Assembly: GCA_030699515.1 (NCBI GenBank)
Contig: JAUYME010000034.1
Location: forward strand, 1-6,736
Length of the DNA: 6,736 bases
From: a bacterium
GTDB taxonomy: Bacteria; Patescibacteriota; Minisyncoccia; UBA6257; 1-14-0-10-44-23
Direction: 5' to 3'
Within the stretch, counting starts at the first letter, position 1. Every line of letters begins with the position of its first letter. The notes beneath the pieces were generated by a model. That model did no database searches and was not told where the DNA came from. It worked only from the letters and a program-made list of their open reading frames with translations. Of the stretch, positions 5,026-6,736 are shown piece by piece. Made by a program: the position numbers and the translations under genes.

Positions 5026-5712
5026 GATTATATACTTACCTTTTTTCTCGTCTCTTACCAGCCTACCATCAACTAAAGAAATAACTCTTCTGTGGATTTT
5101 ATTGACAACGTCTTTGGCGTGACTTGCCAGGATAATCGTTGTGCCAAGCTCATTTATTCTAAGCAGCAGCCTAATAATTTCGTCGCTGTTTACATCATCC
5201 AGGTTTCCCGTTGGCTCGTCGGCCACAATGACTGCCGGGTTATGAACCATGGCTCTGGCAATGGCTACTCTTTGTTTTTCTCCCCCAGACATTTCGTTTG
5301 GAAAATGATATTGCTTGTGGCTTAGCCCCACCATGTCCAATACTTGCGGAACATACTCTTCTATTTCTTCTTCATCTCTTCCAGCCGCCTCCAGCGCAAA
5401 GGCAATGTTTTCGTAAGCTGTTTTGCTTGATAGAAGGCGAAAGTCCTGAAAAACAACACCAATTTGGCGTCTTAGTTTAGGCATTTCTGAAACTGTGAGT
5501 TTATTGACCTCATATTCCCCTACCAAAACTCGCCCCCTTGTTGGGCGCTCTTGTCCGATAAGAAGCTTGAGAATAGTAGATTTTCCCGCACCGGATTTAC
5601 CTACCAAAGAAACGAATTCTCCGGGCTCTATTTTGAAGGTAACGTCTTCTATTCCAATGGATTCTTTATTTACTTTGTCGTAGACTTTGGTGACGTTTTG
5701 GAAGTGAATCAT
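5020..5712 (-). CDS. ftsE: Cell division ATP-binding protein FtsE
   Basis: The 230-residue ABC ATPase is standard FtsE length. Visible motifs: Walker A GKSGAGKST 38-46, Q-loop VFQD 87-90 followed by FRLL typical of FtsE, signature MSGGEKQ 141-147 (Met replaces the usual Leu), Walker B VIVADEP 161-167 and H-loop His198. FtsE dimerises on the cytoplasmic face of FtsX and powers septal peptidoglycan hydrolase activation; the substrate is a mechanical signal, not a transported solute. It lies 91 bp downstream of prfB and upstream of ftsX. The ATG at 5712 gives the usual MIHFQNVTKVY start. No Shine-Dalgarno precedes it. Two candidate promoters lie upstream: an extended -10 at the end of prfB and a TATAAA within the heptad repeat, seven bases before the ATG. 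Its stop codon sits in a perfect inverted repeat. Confidence 0.96.
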   Translation of the reverse strand: MIHFQNVTKVYDKVNKESIGIEDVTFKIEPGEFVSLVGKSGAGKSTILKLLIGQERPTRGRVLVGEYEVNKLTVSEMPKLRRQIGVVFQDFRLLSSKTAYENIAFALEAAGRDEEEIEEYVPQVLDMVGLSHKQYHFPNEMSGGEKQRVAIARAMVHNPAVIVADEPTGNLDDVNSDEIIRLLLRINELGTTIILASHAKDVVNKIHRRVISLVDGRLVRDEKKGKYIIM

Positions 5713-5713
5713 T

Positions 5714-5748
5714 TTCTAGTTTATAGGTTCTAGTTTATAGGTTGTAGA
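5714..5748. repeat. Heptad tandem repeat upstream of ftsE
   Basis: Five contiguous 7-mers on the plus strand: TTCTAGT, TTATAGG, TTCTAGT, TTATAGG, TTGTAGA, alternating with a 14-bp superperiod. On the minus strand the units read CCTATAA / ACTAGAA, so the array itself supplies TATAAA hexamers just before the ftsE start. Confidence 0.88.
5720..5725 (-). promoter_or_regulatory. Possible start-proximal -10 of ftsE inside heptad repeat
   Basis: Minus-strand TATAAA (5/6 to TATAAT) is followed by seven bases and then the ftsE ATG, the spacing expected for a leaderless or one-base-leader transcript. A second identical TATAAA lies 14 bases further upstream because of the repeat. Repeat-derived AT-rich hexamers are easily coincidental. 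Confidence 0.3.
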
Positions 5749-5787
5749 CTGCAAAACCAGAGTAGATAAAATAATTTCAGTAAGAGA

Positions 5788-5815
5788 ATTATAGCACGAA
5801 CGCCTATTCGCCCAA
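5788..5815 (-). promoter_or_regulatory. Candidate ftsE promoter in the prfB 3' end
   Basis: On the minus strand TGCTATAAT (plus-strand 5788-5796) is an extended -10 identical to the corA one. TTGGGC (plus-strand 5810-5815, within the last prfB codons) lies 16 bases upstream of TATAAT as a partial -35. Predicted start is near 5781, giving a leader of roughly 69 bases before ftsE with no Shine-Dalgarno. Confidence 0.45.
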
Positions 5816-6535
5816 CTGCAATTCGGCCTCTATAAATTTGTCTAAATCACCATCTAAAACATCGTCTGGGTTGTTGTGCTGCACACCTGTGCGATGGTCT
5901 TTAACTTTTTGATAAGGGTGAAGAACGTAAGAGCGAATTTGGCTTCCCCACTCCGGCTTAGCGTGCACTCTTAAATCGGAAAGTTCTTCTTTTTGGTGTT
6001 TTTGAAGAAGGTGAAAGAGCTTGGATTTTAGAAGTGTAAGAGCTTTTTCTTTGTTTTGGGGCTGACTTCGCTCGCTTTGGCAGGCAGCGGAAATTCCCGT
6101 AGGCAAATGTACCACCCTTACTGCTGTTTCTCGTTTGTTTACGTTTTGCCCGCCCGGGCCGCTAGACCTTGAAAGCTCGTATTTTAGATCTTCTTCCGGG
6201 ATTTTAAGTTTATCTAAGTCTAAATGTGGAAATATTGGCACAACTTCTAGCAAAGCAAAGCTGGTATGGCGCAGTTTCTTGCTGTCAAAAGGAGAAATTC
6301 TAACAAGCCTGTGAACTCCAGACTCGTTTTTTAGCCGGCCATAGGCATATTCACCCTTTATTTCCAAAACTCCTTCGTCCGGATGCGTTAATTTAAAGCC
6401 CTGTTTTTCGCAGTACTTTCTATACATATCAAAAAGCATATTGGCCCAGTCTTTTGCATCATCGCCCCCTGCTCCGGGGTGGATGCTTAGATGGGCGTTG
6501 CCCTGGTCGTATTTACCGGTGAGTCCTTTGAACAT
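5804..6535 (-). CDS. prfB: Peptide chain release factor 2 lacking N-terminal domain 1
   Basis: The 243 residues align to the second two thirds of RF2 (usual length ~365). They start at the position of the conserved M(F/L)SGEYD segment (here MFKGLTGKYD) and run through IHPGAGGDDAKDWANML, GEYAYGRLKNESGVHRLVRISPF, GPGGQNVNKRETAVR and GSQIRSYVLHPYQKVKDHRTG. SPF (81-83) is the RF2 tripeptide that reads UAA/UGA, and GGQ (128-130) triggers peptide release in the ribosomal A site. Both are intact at near-normal spacing. Missing is helical domain 1 (~115 residues), including the codon-25 region that carries the programmed frameshift in many bacteria. Upstream of the ATG the frame is open to 6661, but it covers repeats and encodes nothing RF2-like. 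So this is either a naturally short RF2 or a 5'-truncated gene with conserved core. It is first in the prfB-ftsE-ftsX order. No Shine-Dalgarno is visible. Confidence 0.9.
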   Translation of the reverse strand: MFKGLTGKYDQGNAHLSIHPGAGGDDAKDWANMLFDMYRKYCEKQGFKLTHPDEGVLEIKGEYAYGRLKNESGVHRLVRISPFDSKKLRHTSFALLEVVPIFPHLDLDKLKIPEEDLKYELSRSSGPGGQNVNKRETAVRVVHLPTGISAACQSERSQPQNKEKALTLLKSKLFHLLQKHQKEELSDLRVHAKPEWGSQIRSYVLHPYQKVKDHRTGVQHNNPDDVLDGDLDKFIEAELQLGE

Positions 6536-6544
6536 AAATAAAAA

Positions 6545-6603
6545 TAGGATGTAGGATGTAGGATACCCTTCGATTGAACTCAGGGCAAGTAGGATATAGG
6601 GAA
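6545..6603. repeat. Heptad tandem repeat upstream of prfB, interrupted by a 24-bp element
   Basis: TAGGATG, TAGGATG, TAGGATA (6545-6565), then 24 unrelated bases, then TAGGATA and TAGGGAA (6590-6603). The array lies ten bases upstream of the prfB ATG, where the missing RF2 domain 1 would otherwise be encoded. Confidence 0.82.
6566..6589. repeat. Possible REP-like insert inside the heptad array
   Basis: The 24-bp segment starts CCCTTCGA and ends CTCAGGGCAAG; CCCT and AGGG (6566-6569, 6582-6585) could form a short stem. It splits the heptad array and its length is not a multiple of seven, so it looks inserted. The CCTTCGA...CTCAGGG pattern resembles short dispersed repeats I recall from other bacterial genomes; this is memory, not a search. 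Confidence 0.45.
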
Positions 6604-6684
6604 AGAAGGAAAGCCGAAAAATAAAACCAAAGATAAAGATTGTACAAATGAATGCGAATCAACAAATGGCTACGAATAGGAAAG

Positions 6685-6736
6685 AGCCACCTCGCGGATT
6701 TGAACCGCGGACCTACGCGTTACGAGTGCGTTGCTC
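6685..6736 (-). tRNA. tRNA-Thr(CGT), 3' two thirds (5' end outside window)
   Basis: On the minus strand the order is: 3' half of the D stem GAGC, base 26 A, anticodon stem ACGCA/CGCGT (four pairs plus one A-C mismatch next to the loop), loop CTCGTAA with U33 and anticodon CGT (plus-strand 6722-6724), variable loop AGGTC, T arm CGCGG-TTCAAAT-CCGCG, acceptor strand AGGTGGC and discriminator T at 6685. The anticodon CGU reads the threonine codon ACG. No CCA is encoded (TCTTT follows), so a CCA-adding enzyme is needed. The 5' acceptor strand should read GCCACCT beyond the window edge. Confidence 0.93.

Noticed and set aside
5804..6535. TGA reassigned as glycine or tryptophan (as in some CPR and Mycoplasma)
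   Set aside because: All genes are full length under the standard code, no in-frame TGA interrupts a conserved region, and an RF2-type release factor is present.
601..6603. A CRISPR array or phage attachment repeats among the tandem repeats
   Set aside because: The units are 7 bp with no unique spacers, and no cas, integrase or phage gene is present.
6632..6660. A prfB promoter with minus-strand TACAAT (plus-strand 6639-6644)
   Set aside because: The hexamer matches 5/6, but no -35 at acceptable spacing is convincing and the leader would be ~97 bases, so it is not listed as a feature.
6536..6684. A programmed +1 frameshift joining an upstream RF2 segment
   Set aside because: The ~150 bases between prfB and the tRNA consist of repeats and AT-rich DNA. 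No frame encodes RF2 domain 1 and there is no room for ~115 codons before the tRNA.

Overview
The window reads as a piece of a compact bacterial chromosome, most likely a Candidate Phyla Radiation (Patescibacteria, Parcubacteria-like) genome. This placement is an inference from the gene set, the small proteins, the lack of Shine-Dalgarno sequences before every visible start, and intergenic gaps filled with short degenerate repeats. No marker gene settles the taxonomy. Coding density is high, no gap exceeds about 200 bases, and no transposase, phage or CRISPR gene is present.

Layout. Bases 1-592 (+) encode the C-terminal ~197 residues of RNase J. Bases 719-1645 (+) encode a CorA-type Mg2+/divalent cation channel. 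Bases 1736-2242 (-) encode a short five-helix VIT1/CCC1-family protein, convergent with corA. It diverges across only 14 bp from a 497-residue secreted, membrane-anchored surface protein (2257-3750, +) with fibronectin-III-like domains and an acidic Asp-rich linker. The minus strand then carries ftsX (3912-4817), ftsE (5020-5712) and a release factor 2 gene (5804-6535) in the transcription order prfB, ftsE, ftsX, an order also found in other bacteria. The window ends in the 3' two thirds of a tRNA-Thr(CGT) on the minus strand (6685 onward).

How the genes fit together. FtsE (ATPase) and FtsX (membrane subunit) form the divisome ABC complex that couples the division ring to peptidoglycan hydrolysis. 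PrfB and the tRNA belong to translation, RNase J to mRNA turnover, and CorA and the VIT-like protein to metal homeostasis. The FN3 protein is a predicted cell-surface protein.

Most unusual points. (1) Six of the seven intergenic gaps contain a short array with a strict 7-bp period built around TAG; the sequence differs in every gap but the period does not. (2) Two 34-bp palindromic terminators 3.1 kb apart are 28/34 identical and differ by compensatory changes. (3) At least three, possibly four, genes have a -10-like hexamer 6-9 bases before the ATG, which predicts leaderless mRNAs. (4) The release factor lacks all of N-terminal domain 1 but keeps SPF and GGQ. (5) The RNase J motif C histidine is a tyrosine. 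(6) The usually overlapping ftsE and ftsX genes are separated by 202 bp made almost entirely of repeats.
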